Below, in pieces: positions 34,500 through 43,753 of a stretch of 64,000 nucleotides of DNA. A program made the position numbers and the translations under genes. Every line of letters begins with the position of its first letter. Position 1 is the first letter of the stretch. Under the pieces are notes generated by a model. That model was given only the letters and a program-made list of their open reading frames with translations, was not told the DNA's origin and ran no database searches. The stretch comes from an uncultured Jannaschia sp. Lineage in GTDB: Bacteria; Pseudomonadota; Alphaproteobacteria; Rhodobacterales; Rhodobacteraceae. The DNA lies in contig NZ_CANLTQ010000001.1 in NCBI RefSeq assembly GCF_947494025.1, forward strand, positions 620,001 to 684,000. Direction: 5' to 3'.

Positions 34500-35660
34500 A
34501 TGAAACGCGGTCTCGCCCTTCTGCTTCTGGCCTACATCCTCAGTCAGTTCTACCGGGCCTTTCTCGCGGTCCTGGCGCCCGACCTGCTCACGGATCTCGG
34601 CCTGACGCCGACCGATCTGAGCCTCGCCTCGGGCATCTGGTTCCTGTCCTTCGCGGCGATGCAGATCCCCGTGGGAATGGCGCTCGACCGGCTCGGGCCG
34701 CGCCAGACGTCGGCCGCGATGCTGGGCGTGGCGGGTGGCGGCGGCGCGGTGATCTTCGCGACGGCCGGGGCCGCCTGGCAGATCACGGTGGCGATGGCCC
34801 TGATCGGCGCGGGCTGCGCGCCGGTGCTGATGGCGAGCTACTACATCTTCGCCCGCGTCTATCGTCCCGCCGTCTTCGCCACACTGGCCTCGGTCCTCGT
34901 GGGTCTGGGATCTCTCGGCAACATCGCCGCGTCCGTTCCGCTGAGCCTCGCCGCGGAGGCGATCGGCTGGCGCGGGGCGCTCTGGGGCCTGGCGGGGATC
35001 ACGATCCTGACCGCTCTCGGCTGCTGGGTCTTCGTTCGCGACCCCGACGCGCTCACGGGACCGGCGCGCGGCTCGCTCCTCGACGTCCTGCGGATCCCGG
35101 CGATGTGGTTCGTCGCGCCGATGCTCCTCGTGAACTACGCCCCCGCCGCGGGGCTTCGCGGGCTCTGGGCCGGACCCTACATCGCGGAGTTCCACGGGGC
35201 GGCGCTGGTGGGTCCGGTGACGCTCGCCATGGGGGTCGCGATGATCCTCGGCAACCTGCTCTACGGCCCCCTCGACCGGCTGCTCGGCACGCGAAAATGG
35301 GTGGTGATCGGCGGCAACCTCCTTGGTGCCGCCGCCTGCGCCGCGCTGTGGCTCGTTCCGGTGCCGCCCCTTGCCGCGACCGTCGCGCTCTTCGCCGCGA
35401 TCGGCGCGTTCGGGTCGAGCTACGCGATGTCGATGGCGCACGGACGGGCGTTCTTCCCGCCGCATCTCGTGGGACGGGGCGTGACCTTCCTGAACCTCTG
35501 CTCCATCGGCGGCGTCGGCATCATGCAGTTCGCGACCGGCCCGCTCTTCGAGGCGGCGGGCGGCGGGGCGGCGGCCTACCGCGTCCTGTTCGCGACCTTC
35601 GCGCTCGCGCTCGTGGCGGGTTGCGCCGTCTACGCCTTCGCCCCCGACAGCCGCGACTGA
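34500..35660 (+). CDS. MFS transporter
   Basis: A 386-residue major facilitator permease with about 12 membrane segments. The family A-like loop is GMALDRLGPRQT between segments 2 and 3, and the second half repeats it as GPLDRLLGTRKW. Substrate unknown; relatives cluster with nitrate/nitrite- or sugar-type porters in databases without proof. It is a single gene divergent from the LpsB-like gene, with about 107 bp between the starts. Confidence 0.85.
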   Translation: MKRGLALLLLAYILSQFYRAFLAVLAPDLLTDLGLTPTDLSLASGIWFLSFAAMQIPVGMALDRLGPRQTSAAMLGVAGGGGAVIFATAGAAWQITVAMALIGAGCAPVLMASYYIFARVYRPAVFATLASVLVGLGSLGNIAASVPLSLAAEAIGWRGALWGLAGITILTALGCWVFVRDPDALTGPARGSLLDVLRIPAMWFVAPMLLVNYAPAAGLRGLWAGPYIAEFHGAALVGPVTLAMGVAMILGNLLYGPLDRLLGTRKWVVIGGNLLGAAACAALWLVPVPPLAATVALFAAIGAFGSSYAMSMAHGRAFFPPHLVGRGVTFLNLCSIGGVGIMQFATGPLFEAAGGGAAAYRVLFATFALALVAGCAVYAFAPDSRD

Positions 35661-35735
35661 CCCCGCGTCGCCCCGCCGCAGCCGCGAACCGGATCGTCTC
35701 CCGCCTCGTTCTCCTTTCGAGATACGGAGGATGTC

Positions 35736-36380
35736 ATGACCGATGCGAAGCGGACCGACCCCGAGCTTTGGGAGAAGGTCAAGACGGAGATCACCGAAGG
35801 CGACAAGGGTGGCGAGTCCGGGCAATGGTCCGCGCACAAGGCGCAGATGGCGGTGCAGGAATACAAGAAACGCGGCGGCGGCTACGACGACGACGGGCCG
35901 GACCAGGACGACACCAGCCTCCATGAATGGACCAAAGAGGATTGGGGCACCAAATCCGGCGGTGAAAGCGGCAACACGGGCGAGCGCTACCTGCCGAAGA
36001 AGGTGCGGATGCTCCTGACCGACGAGGAATATGCTCGCTCGACCCGGAAGAAACAGGGCAGCGACGACCAGTTCGTGGACCAGCCCGACGACGTGCGGGA
36101 GAAGGTCGCGCATATCAAGGCGCACGGCCCCACGAAGGAGATGCTGGGAGCGCGCGCCCGCGACCTAGACATCGAGGGTCGCAGCGCGATGTCGAAGGAC
36201 GAGCTGCTGGATGCCATCGAGAACGCCACCGACGAGAACGGGCGCGGCCACGGCTCGGAGGCCGCCTTGTCCCACCGGACCAAGGAGGAGCTGATGAAGA
36301 TGGCCCGCGCCCGCGACCTCGAAGGCCGGTCCGACATGTCGAAAGACGATCTCGTCGAGGCGCTGGCCAAGAAAGTTTGA
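35736..36380 (+). CDS. DUF5872 protein with two Rho-N/SAP-like repeats
   Basis: A 214-residue very hydrophilic protein. The N-terminal half (about 1-105) has the DUF5872 pattern: DPELWEKVKTEITEGDKGG, SAHKAQMAVQEYKKRGGGY, then YLPKKVRMLLTDEEYART-like sequence. The C-terminal half holds two related helical motifs of about 30 residues (about 131-165 and 181-213), each with a TKE start, an A(R)ARDL core, the sequence EGRS-MSKD and a (D/E)AI or EAL end. These resemble the Rho N-terminal or SAP nucleic-acid-binding fold, so a DNA- or RNA-binding role is plausible but unproven. GGAGG precedes the ATG. It is a single gene. Confidence 0.75.
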   Translation: MTDAKRTDPELWEKVKTEITEGDKGGESGQWSAHKAQMAVQEYKKRGGGYDDDGPDQDDTSLHEWTKEDWGTKSGGESGNTGERYLPKKVRMLLTDEEYARSTRKKQGSDDQFVDQPDDVREKVAHIKAHGPTKEMLGARARDLDIEGRSAMSKDELLDAIENATDENGRGHGSEAALSHRTKEELMKMARARDLEGRSDMSKDDLVEALAKKV

Positions 36381-36438
36381 CGTCGGGAGGGAACCGGCCG
36401 CCGACCTCGACGCCGCCGGCCCCCTGTCCCAGGTGGAT

Positions 36439-37206
36439 TCAGTGACGCTTGCGCCCCGCGACGCCGATCGCGGCCAAGCCTGCGAGCATGAGCGGGAAGC
36501 CTGCCGGAAGGGGCACCGGGCTCGGACCCGGATCCACGTCCCCACGATTCCCGAAGCGGAGGTTGTCGATAACGAAGCCCGCAGGCTCCGAGCCGACGAG
36601 GTCGAGAAACACACCGGCGATGTCGGCATCTTCGGAGACCAAGCCCAGGAACTCGATCCCTCGGCCCTCGTTCAGGACCGTCCCGAGCAGAGTGCCGTCC
36701 CGGCCGAAGGCGGTGATTCCGGTTGACATAGCCGCGTCGAAGAAGCCGGCTGTAAAGCCGACGCCGTACTGGTCCTCGCTGAAGAGGAGGGCGATCGGAC
36801 CGTTGAACAACGGCCGCCCGCTCAGGGTCGGGCTGGTGGGTGTCGCGCCGTCCTCGGCGATGAACGTAGTCGGCGCGTCCCCGTCGAGCGCAAGGGGGCC
36901 GGACGGCGTGCCGACAATGCAGGCGGTCGCGGCCGCGCCGGGGCAATCCGTCGCTGCGTCGGCGCTGAGCGACTGTCCGACGAAATACCCGCCCGTTCCG
37001 ACGGTCGGCGACGCACTATCGCCGCCATAATCGGCCGGCGCATAGGTCGGGTTCACGGTGTCGAGGCCAAACTCTGAAAAGGTGATGAGGCCCGCGCCCG
37101 AAAGAAAGCTTGATTCCTCGATCCGAACGACTGCGGCGTTCGCAACAGACGCGGCTACGGCAAAGGACGCCCCGGCAAAGAGGTAAAGTACAGGTGACAA
37201 TTTCAT
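36439..37206 (-). CDS. VPLPA-CTERM sorting domain protein
   Basis: A 255-residue secreted protein. It has a signal peptide (about 1-26, ending ASVANA) and a C-terminal sorting tag: PVPLPAGFPLMLAG, a hydrophobic helix, then basic GRKRH. Such tags are processed by an exosortase; none is encoded in this window. The middle region is beta-rich, with LITFSEFGLDTVNPTY and FLDLVGSEPAGFVIDNLRFG, the sort of fold seen in PEP-CTERM extracellular proteins. Base composition is a little less GC-rich than the neighbours. Function unknown; surface or matrix exposure is the inference. Confidence 0.83.
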   Translation of the reverse strand: MKLSPVLYLFAGASFAVAASVANAAVVRIEESSFLSGAGLITFSEFGLDTVNPTYAPADYGGDSASPTVGTGGYFVGQSLSADAATDCPGAAATACIVGTPSGPLALDGDAPTTFIAEDGATPTSPTLSGRPLFNGPIALLFSEDQYGVGFTAGFFDAAMSTGITAFGRDGTLLGTVLNEGRGIEFLGLVSEDADIAGVFLDLVGSEPAGFVIDNLRFGNRGDVDPGPSPVPLPAGFPLMLAGLAAIGVAGRKRH

Positions 37207-37369
37207 GAGACCATTCCCGAACACAAAAACAAACACGAAGCGATCAAGCACTTCGTTAACCATTCTGTGATCCGAACCAGTCTCAGTCAAGCGTGAGGAT
37301 GATTCTGCGTGGCCTTCCGTTCGCCATGCCCGTGGTCTAGGGACCGCGCACCAAGCGAAGGACGTAGAA

Positions 37370-38392
37370 ATGGGTTACAAGGTCGTCGTTTGCGGCGCCA
37401 CGGGCAATGTGGGCCGTGAAATGTTGAACATCCTGGCCGAGCGCCAGTTCCCGGTGGACGAGATCGCGGCGCTGGCCTCGCGCAAGTCCATGGGAACCGA
37501 GGTGAGCTTCGGCGACGCGACCCTCAGGACCAAGGACCTCGAACAGTTCGACTTCGCCGGCTGGGACATCGCTTTCTTCGCCGTGGGCTCGGAGGCGACC
37601 AAGATCCACGCGCCACGGGCCGCGAAGGCCGGCTGCGTCGTGATCGACAATTCCTCGCTCTACCGCTACGATCCCGATGTGCCGCTCGTCGTGCCGGAGG
37701 TGAACCCGGAGGCTGTCGAGGGCTATTCCAGGAAGAACATCATCGCCAACCCGAACTGCTCCACCGCGCAGATGGTGGTGGCGTTGAAGCCGCTGCACGA
37801 CCGGGCGCGGATCAAGCGCGTCGTCGTCTCCACCTACCAATCCGTCTCCGGCACCGGCAAGGACGCGATCGACGAGCTCTGGGACCAGACCAAGGGCATG
37901 TACGTGCCCGGCCAGGAGCGGGCGCCGAGCGTCTACACCAAGCAGATCGCCTTCAACGTCATTCCCCATATCGACAGCTTCATGGAGGACGGCTCCACCC
38001 GCGAGGAGTGGAAGATGGTCGTGGAAACGAAGAAGATCATCGACAAGAGCATCAAGGTGACCGCGACCTGCGTCCGCGTGCCGGTCTTTGTTGGCCATTC
38101 CGAGGCGATCAACATCGAGTTCGAGGATTTCCTCGACGAGGACGAGGCGCGCGACATCCTGCGCACCGCGCCGGGCGTGCTCGTTGTCGACAAGCGCGAG
38201 GATGGCGGCTACGTCACGCCGGTCGAATGCGTCGGCGACTTCGCCACCTTCGTCAGCCGCATCCGGCAGGATTCCACCGTCGAGAACGGCCTCAACCTCT
38301 GGGTGGTCAGCGACAACCTCCGCAAGGGCGCCGCGCTGAACGCGGTGCAGATCGCCGAAACGCTCGGCACGCGCGTTCTTCGGAAGGGCTGA
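37370..38392 (+). CDS. asd: Aspartate-semialdehyde dehydrogenase
   Basis: NADPH-dependent reduction of aspartyl phosphate to aspartate semialdehyde, a branch point to lysine, diaminopimelate, threonine and methionine. The protein has 340 residues, with GATGNVG (9-15) for cofactor, active-site Cys130 in NPNCSTAQMV, the SVSGTGKDA loop and the conserved HS in VGHSEAINIEF. GAAGGACGTAGAA lies before the ATG. lysA, also for lysine and diaminopimelate, is at 16.6 kb. Confidence 0.96.
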   Translation: MGYKVVVCGATGNVGREMLNILAERQFPVDEIAALASRKSMGTEVSFGDATLRTKDLEQFDFAGWDIAFFAVGSEATKIHAPRAAKAGCVVIDNSSLYRYDPDVPLVVPEVNPEAVEGYSRKNIIANPNCSTAQMVVALKPLHDRARIKRVVVSTYQSVSGTGKDAIDELWDQTKGMYVPGQERAPSVYTKQIAFNVIPHIDSFMEDGSTREEWKMVVETKKIIDKSIKVTATCVRVPVFVGHSEAINIEFEDFLDEDEARDILRTAPGVLVVDKREDGGYVTPVECVGDFATFVSRIRQDSTVENGLNLWVVSDNLRKGAALNAVQIAETLGTRVLRKG

Positions 38393-38583
38393 GGCAGGGC
38401 GGCAGCGTCCCGGGATCGTCGAAGCGGGTCCGAGCATTCGGGTCGCGGCGGCGGATGCCTCCATCGCTCACGTCCGCCGACCGATCAAACCGGATACAGG
38501 ACCGGACGGCCCCCAGATCCGGACGAGGCCTGCCCTCTCCGAAGCGACCGCTTCCTTGCCGGACCTGGTGTCTCCGTTCAGCT

Positions 38584-39432
38584 TCAGCGCGCCTCCGGGC
38601 GGCGGCGCGCGATGATGTCGCCGCGTCCCGTCGGGTCGTTCTCGCGAATGCGGGCGCAGGCTTCCGCCAGCGGTTCGTAGGCGACGGCCATGTGGTGCGC
38701 GTTGGCGTGAAGCAGGGTCGCGCCGTCGGACATCATGCCGACATGGCCCTGCCAGAAGACGAGGTCGCCGCGCCGCAGCGGCTCCTCCGCGTCGAGGGCG
38801 CGCCCGATCGCCTGCTGCTGGTCGCTGTCGCGGGGGCAGTCGATGCCGCAGGCGATGAGCGCCTGCTGCACCAAGCCGGAGCAATCGATCCCCCAGCGGG
38901 AGCATCCGCCCCAGAGATAGGGCGTGCCGAGAAACGTGTCGCCCACGCCCACCGGGTCGCCGAACCGCGCGCGGAGCGGCTGGAGATGGCCCGTGGGCAC
39001 AAAATGGCCGGTCGTGATCCGCTGGAAGTCGCCCAGATCGGCGGAGACGCGAACCTGGCTGCCGAAGAAGATCGCCACCTCTGCCGGGGCCTTCAGCCGC
39101 GCCTTGGGATAGAGATGCGTGGCCGGCGCCGCGACCCAGTGCGTCGCCGCCTCCTGCCGGGCGAGCGCGCCGGAGATGACCCAGCCGCAATAGCCGTCGC
39201 GCGCCGATTGCCCGAAGGCGTAGCCGTCGCGCTCGTCGATGACCCGGAACGCCTCGCCGAAGAGAAGCTGACTCGTCCGGTCGCTACGCGGACTGGCCGC
39301 CAGGTTGACGAGCGGCTGCTGCACGGTGCGGATCGTACCCTTGACGTAGCGGGCCGCCTCGACCTTGCCGCGCAGCTCGCTCGCCGCGGCATGACCGTTT
39401 GCCGGGATCATGCGCGGATCGGCTTCGCTCAT
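38584..39432 (-). CDS. NlpC/P60 (C40) peptidase with SH3-like domain
   Basis: A 282-residue cell-wall peptidase (probable gamma-D-glutamyl-diaminopimelate endopeptidase). The N-terminal SH3-like region spans about 45-140 (QLLFGEAFRVIDERDGYAFG). The C-terminal catalytic domain (about 155-275) has the nucleophile C184 in GIDCSGLVQQAL, the histidine H230 in WQGHVGMM and a third polar residue near H242. There is no signal peptide in the called frame, which is common for this roseobacter family. Its ATG overlaps the stop of the M17 aminopeptidase gene (ATGA), so they form an operon. Confidence 0.88.
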   Translation of the reverse strand: MSEADPRMIPANGHAAASELRGKVEAARYVKGTIRTVQQPLVNLAASPRSDRTSQLLFGEAFRVIDERDGYAFGQSARDGYCGWVISGALARQEAATHWVAAPATHLYPKARLKAPAEVAIFFGSQVRVSADLGDFQRITTGHFVPTGHLQPLRARFGDPVGVGDTFLGTPYLWGGCSRWGIDCSGLVQQALIACGIDCPRDSDQQQAIGRALDAEEPLRRGDLVFWQGHVGMMSDGATLLHANAHHMAVAYEPLAEACARIRENDPTGRGDIIARRRPEAR

Positions 39433-40823
39433 GAAGCGAGCACGTCCGTGAGCGAGTCGAAGATCGCGCGCGCCCCCTGCCCGACGCCGCCCTTCGGCCG
39501 GGCCGGCGCGGCGGCGGGGTTCCAGCCGTAGATGTCGAAATGCGCGTAGCGGATCGTGTCGGGCACGAAGCGGTCGAGGAACAGGGCTGCGGTGATGGAG
39601 CCCCCGAACCCGCCCGAGGGCGCGTTGTCGAGATCGGCGATCCCCGGCTCGATCATCGCCTCGTATGGGCGGTGGAACGGCATCCGCCAGAGCGGATCGC
39701 GCACCCGGTGCCCGGCATGGTTGAGCGCCATCGCGAGCGCGTCGTCATCGGTGTAGTAGGGGGCGAGGTCCGGGCCGACCGCGACCCGCGCGGCGCCCGT
39801 CAGCGTCGCCATCGAGATCATGAGGTCGGGCGGCGTCTCGGCGGCGAGGGCGAGCGCGTCGGCGAGCACCAGCCGCCCCTCCGCGTCGGTGTTGTTGATC
39901 TCCACCGTCAGGCCGTTGCGTGCCGTGAGGATGTCGCCCGGGCGGAACGCGTCGCCGGAGACGGCGTTCTCGACCGCCGGGATCAGGACGCGCAGGCGTA
40001 GCTTCATGCCGGTCGCCATGATCATGTGAGCGAGGCCCAGCACGGTGGCCGCGCCGCCCATGTCCTTCTTCATCAACCCCATCGACGCGCCGGGCTTGAG
40101 ATTGAGCCCGCCCGTGTCGAAGCACACGCCCTTGCCCACGAGCGTCAGCGCCGGCCCCTCGTCCCCCCAGCGCATGTCGATGAGACGCGGCGCGCGGGTG
40201 GAAGCGCGGCCGACCGCGTGGATGAGCGGAAACCCGGCGCGCAGCTCGTCGCCCTTGGTCACCTCGATCCGCGCGTCGTGCAGGTCGGCAAGGGCGCGGG
40301 CGGAAACCTCGAGTTCGTCCGGGCCCATGTCGTTCGCGGGGGTGTTGATGAGGTCGCGGGTCAGGATTTCGCCCGCCGCGATCGCCTCCACCTGTGCGGC
40401 GTCGACGCCCTTGGGCGCCTTCAGACGGGCCGCTCCGCGTGGTTTTCCGGCGTACCGGGTAAACCTGTAGGACGCGAGGAGCCAGCCGAGCGCGGCCTCC
40501 TCCATCTGGTTGGCGGTCATCTCACCATCGAGCGCATAGGTGCCCGCGTCGAGCTTCGCGGCCGCTTCGGCAACGAGGAACCGCTTGCGCGCCCGGTCCT
40601 TCGCGCCGCCGATGCCGAAGAGGACGCGGGCCACGCTCATGTCGGGCGCGGGCATCCGCAATATCTGCCCCGCCCTGGCCTCGAACCCATTCGCCGCGAC
40701 CCAGTCCCGGACGGCCCCCTCCTGACGGGCGAGCCAGCCGTCGAGGGCGGTGGAGGTCAGGATGCGAAGGGGGATCGCGCGCGTGTCGGGATCGGCGAAA
40801 CGGGGAAGGTCATCGGAGAGCAT
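39429..40823 (-). CDS. Leucyl aminopeptidase family protein (M17)
   Basis: A cytosolic two-metal aminopeptidase removing N-terminal residues from peptides. The 464-residue protein has a variable N-terminal domain (1-145) and the M17 catalytic domain. Metal and catalytic residues are visible in VGKGVCFDTGGLNLK (K231, D236), MKKDMGGAA (D254) and the signature NTDAEGRL (311-318). Operon-linked by a 4-bp overlap with the NlpC/P60 peptidase gene; together they could complete the breakdown of murein peptides, which is an inference. Confidence 0.9.
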   Translation of the reverse strand: MLSDDLPRFADPDTRAIPLRILTSTALDGWLARQEGAVRDWVAANGFEARAGQILRMPAPDMSVARVLFGIGGAKDRARKRFLVAEAAAKLDAGTYALDGEMTANQMEEAALGWLLASYRFTRYAGKPRGAARLKAPKGVDAAQVEAIAAGEILTRDLINTPANDMGPDELEVSARALADLHDARIEVTKGDELRAGFPLIHAVGRASTRAPRLIDMRWGDEGPALTLVGKGVCFDTGGLNLKPGASMGLMKKDMGGAATVLGLAHMIMATGMKLRLRVLIPAVENAVSGDAFRPGDILTARNGLTVEINNTDAEGRLVLADALALAAETPPDLMISMATLTGAARVAVGPDLAPYYTDDDALAMALNHAGHRVRDPLWRMPFHRPYEAMIEPGIADLDNAPSGGFGGSITAALFLDRFVPDTIRYAHFDIYGWNPAAAPARPKGGVGQGARAIFDSLTDVLAS

Positions 40824-40906
40824 CGGTCCTCGGCATGCGGGTCAGCGGCGCCGGCCACTCTAGCGGCCACACCGCTTGCCGCAAGGTCCGCCGGAATCGC
40901 GGGAAT

Positions 40907-41293
40907 TCAGGCGGCGCCGTCCGGCTGCATCGCGCGGGCGAAGCTCCAGTCCGCGATCGCGCCGGGACGGCCGAGCCGGACGAGCCGCGCATGGCAGGCG
41001 CGCAGCCCGTACTGGTTGCCCTCGAGGAGGCAGTCGATCACCGACCGGGCGACATCTTCCACCGTGACCATGCCGATTTCGCCCGCCCGACGCATAAGGC
41101 GGGAACAGGTGCGGGCCAGTCCCTCGGCGTCGTTCGCCTGCGTTTCGGCGACCTCGACCAGCGACTCGATCTCGGTCAGGGCGTTCATCAGGTAGTGTTC
41201 CGCATCGATCCCCTTGTCGTCGCAGACACGGAACAGGCGATCGCGATCGAAGGTGATGTGCTCGGCGGGGTTCAGGGCGATGGCGGCGGGCAT
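40907..41293 (-). CDS. Conserved hypothetical protein
   Basis: A 128-residue soluble helical protein I do not recognise. It has an HITFDRDRLFRVCDDKGIDAEHY start, a helical middle (EIESLVEVAETQANDAEGLA), cysteines at C23, in RTCSRL, VIDCLL and RACHARL, and a helical C-terminus. GGAG before the ATG and the coding bias support it being real. It is divergent from the carbonic anhydrase gene and separated from the M17 gene by 83 bp. Confidence 0.65.
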   Translation of the reverse strand: MPAAIALNPAEHITFDRDRLFRVCDDKGIDAEHYLMNALTEIESLVEVAETQANDAEGLARTCSRLMRRAGEIGMVTVEDVARSVIDCLLEGNQYGLRACHARLVRLGRPGAIADWSFARAMQPDGAA

Positions 41294-41440
41294 GGCGGAC
41301 TCCGTATCTCGGTTGGCCCCTAGGTCGCCGCGAACCGGGGCAAAAGCGTGACCCCTCCAAGGAGAAGCACGCGAGAAATCGCTCGAACTCCTTCCGTATT
41401 TCAGAGTAATTGCGAGAGAAATCTCAGCTTCGGAGGCCCC

Positions 41441-42091
41441 ATGAGACCCGTTCGGCCCCTGCCCGGATCGCTCGTCCAACGCTACCACGGCTGGAAGGCC
41501 ACCACCTTCGCGGAGAATGCCGCGTGGTATCGCCGCCTCGCCACCGAGGGACAGCGCCCACGGGCCATGGTGATCAGCTGCTGCGACAGCCGGGTCCACG
41601 TCACCTCGATCTTCGGAGCGGAACAGGGCGAGTTCTTCATCCATCGCAACATCGCCAATCTCGTCCCGCCCTGCGAGCCGGACGGGCTGCGCCACGGCAC
41701 CTCGGCGGCGATCGAATACGCGGTGACGGCGCTCAAGGTCTCGCAGATCATGGTGCTCGGCCATTCGCAATGCGGCGGCGTGCAGGGCTGCGAGGCGATG
41801 TGCTCGGGCCATGCCCCCGATCTCGAGAAACCCGGCAGCTTCGTCGGGCGCTGGATGGACCTTCTGCGTCCCGGCTGGGAGGAGGTCAGGGACATCGCCG
41901 ACCGGGAGGAGCGGCTGCGCGCGCTGGAGCGGCGGGCGGTGCTCACCTCGCTCGACAACCTGATGACGTTCCCGTTCGTCGCAAGCGCGGTCGAGGCCGG
42001 GGACCTGGCCCTGCACGGCATGTGGAACGACATCACCAGCGGCGCGCTCGAGGTCTACGACGCCCGGGCCGACCGCTTCGTGGAGGTGTGA
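41441..42091 (+). CDS. Beta-class carbonic anhydrase
   Basis: Interconverts carbon dioxide and bicarbonate using zinc. The 216-residue protein shows the beta-class ligands: Cys47 and Asp49 in the CCDSRV motif, His108 and Cys111 in LGHSQCGG, and the dimer segment IHRNIANLVPP. GGAGG precedes the ATG at good spacing. The gene is single; it converges with the DUF4139 gene. Confidence 0.94.
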   Translation: MRPVRPLPGSLVQRYHGWKATTFAENAAWYRRLATEGQRPRAMVISCCDSRVHVTSIFGAEQGEFFIHRNIANLVPPCEPDGLRHGTSAAIEYAVTALKVSQIMVLGHSQCGGVQGCEAMCSGHAPDLEKPGSFVGRWMDLLRPGWEEVRDIADREERLRALERRAVLTSLDNLMTFPFVASAVEAGDLALHGMWNDITSGALEVYDARADRFVEV

Positions 42092-42104
42092 CGCCCGGGG
42101 CCCG

Positions 42105-43724
42105 TCAGGGACGCCAGATCAGCGTCTTGCCTTCCGGCCACTCGATGCTCACGTCGATCTCGACCTCGACCTCGCCGCGCGCCGGCACGTCGAGCGTCCA
42201 TTCCGCGACGCCCCGACGATCCTCGACGCCGGTGGCGGCGGGCTCCGGCCTGGCATCGACGACGATCTCGATGTCCTCGGCCTCGTCATGGGGCAGCGCG
42301 TAGCGCGCCTCCACCGTCTCGCTCTCGCCCGAAAGGTTCCGGATGCGAAAGAGCAGATCCTGCTGCCGGTAGCCCGAGGTCTGGAACACGCCCCGATCGC
42401 CGACCTCGTTCCCGGCGCGGACGAATTCGAGCGGCAGATGCTCCTGCGGGCCGAAGGCGAGTTCGGCCCCGTCGCCCGCAGGAACGGGCGGCAGATACGC
42501 CTCGCCCACCTTTTCCGCGCCGCGGTAAAGCGCGACGGGTCCGGCCAGCAGCGGCTCCTCGGTGTTGTTGTCGAACCCGGCCATCAGGAAGGCGGTCCGG
42601 TCGGTGCGCGGGGCCGCGCGGTTGAACATGCGCGCGTCGAAGTCGATCGTGTCGAGAAGCAGCGTGACGCGCTGACCTTCGACGGGAATGTCCACGGGCC
42701 CGGGGTAATCGTAGGCGACGATCGGCCCGTCGGTATCGGCCGCCGCGCGCAGCGGTTCCGCGGCCGGCTCGGCGAGCCGCATCGCGTCGAGCGCCGCGCC
42801 TTCGGGCGCCATCCCGCGCGGCTCGGGCACGGGGAAATCGCCGGTGACGACGAGGTCCGGCAGGACCTCCTGCGGCGCGGTCTGCGCGAACGGATCGGCC
42901 GTCGACAGGCGCAGCGTCACGTCCGCGAGCGGCAGGCCGACATTCGAGAACAGCTCGACCTTGCGCGCGAGCGTCACGCGGCCCATCCCCTCGTCCAGCG
43001 TGGCGTCGTAGCGCGGCGTCCAGCCGGCCTGTGGCGCGAACTGCGTGAGGGTCGCCTCGACCGTGCCGGGCACGTCCAGTGTGACCGCAACCGACAGGAG
43101 CGAGACAGGGCCGAGATTCGCGCCGGTCGCCTCGAAATCCCGGCGGGCCTGATCCTCGGCACGATCGGCATCCTCGAGGTCGCGGCGGGCGTTTCGCTCG
43201 GCGTCGCGCGCCGCGGCGAGGTCGCGCTGCGCGCCGGCGACCGCCTCGCCGATGGTCTGCGCGGTTTCGGTGACGGACCACGCCTCGAGCCGGGTCACGT
43301 TCGCGCCCGAGATCGAGCGGAGAAAGTCGAGCCGGGTCTCGGCCGCTTCCACCCCGGCGGCCGCGCCCACCCGTTCGTCGGAGGCCCGTTCGGCGGCGTC
43401 GCGGGCGGCGATCCAGCCGTCGTAGGCGGCGCGCTGCCTCGGGGTGAAGAAGTCCCGCCCGTCGATCCACCCGGCGACGGCGGTGCCCTGCGGGCCAAGG
43501 GTCGCGCCCGACAGCTCGATCCGCGGCGGCCCGTCCGCGCCCGGCAGGACCGGCAGGACCGGCATGAGAAGCCGGTGCGCGCCGGCGGGCAGGTCCGCCT
43601 CGGCCACGCGCGTGACCGAGGCGCCGTTCGCGAAGATCACCGCCTCCGTCGCGGGCGCGGCCAGAAGGATGTCGTCGGCCAGCGCGGAGCCGGGCAGACA
43701 CAGGAGCAAGAGTGCGAGACGCAT
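42105..43724 (-). CDS. DUF4139 domain-containing exported protein (MuiA-like)
   Basis: A 539-residue protein with a signal peptide (about 1-17, ending PGSALA). It has an N-terminal DUF4140 region (about 22-120: LAAPATEAVIFANGASVTRVAEADLPAGAHRL), a coiled-coil middle (about 115-235, with alanine/arginine/glutamate heptads) and a C-terminal DUF4139 region (about 245-530, ending VSIEWPEGKTLIWRP). The family is linked to 'mucoidy inhibitor' annotations in other bacteria, without a proven activity. The ATG at 43724 places the signal peptide at the N-terminus. Confidence 0.83.
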   Translation of the reverse strand: MRLALLLLCLPGSALADDILLAAPATEAVIFANGASVTRVAEADLPAGAHRLLMPVLPVLPGADGPPRIELSGATLGPQGTAVAGWIDGRDFFTPRQRAAYDGWIAARDAAERASDERVGAAAGVEAAETRLDFLRSISGANVTRLEAWSVTETAQTIGEAVAGAQRDLAAARDAERNARRDLEDADRAEDQARRDFEATGANLGPVSLLSVAVTLDVPGTVEATLTQFAPQAGWTPRYDATLDEGMGRVTLARKVELFSNVGLPLADVTLRLSTADPFAQTAPQEVLPDLVVTGDFPVPEPRGMAPEGAALDAMRLAEPAAEPLRAAADTDGPIVAYDYPGPVDIPVEGQRVTLLLDTIDFDARMFNRAAPRTDRTAFLMAGFDNNTEEPLLAGPVALYRGAEKVGEAYLPPVPAGDGAELAFGPQEHLPLEFVRAGNEVGDRGVFQTSGYRQQDLLFRIRNLSGESETVEARYALPHDEAEDIEIVVDARPEPAATGVEDRRGVAEWTLDVPARGEVEVEIDVSIEWPEGKTLIWRP

Positions 43725-43753
43725 GGAGCAGGATTCCGAATGGCGGGTTTCGA

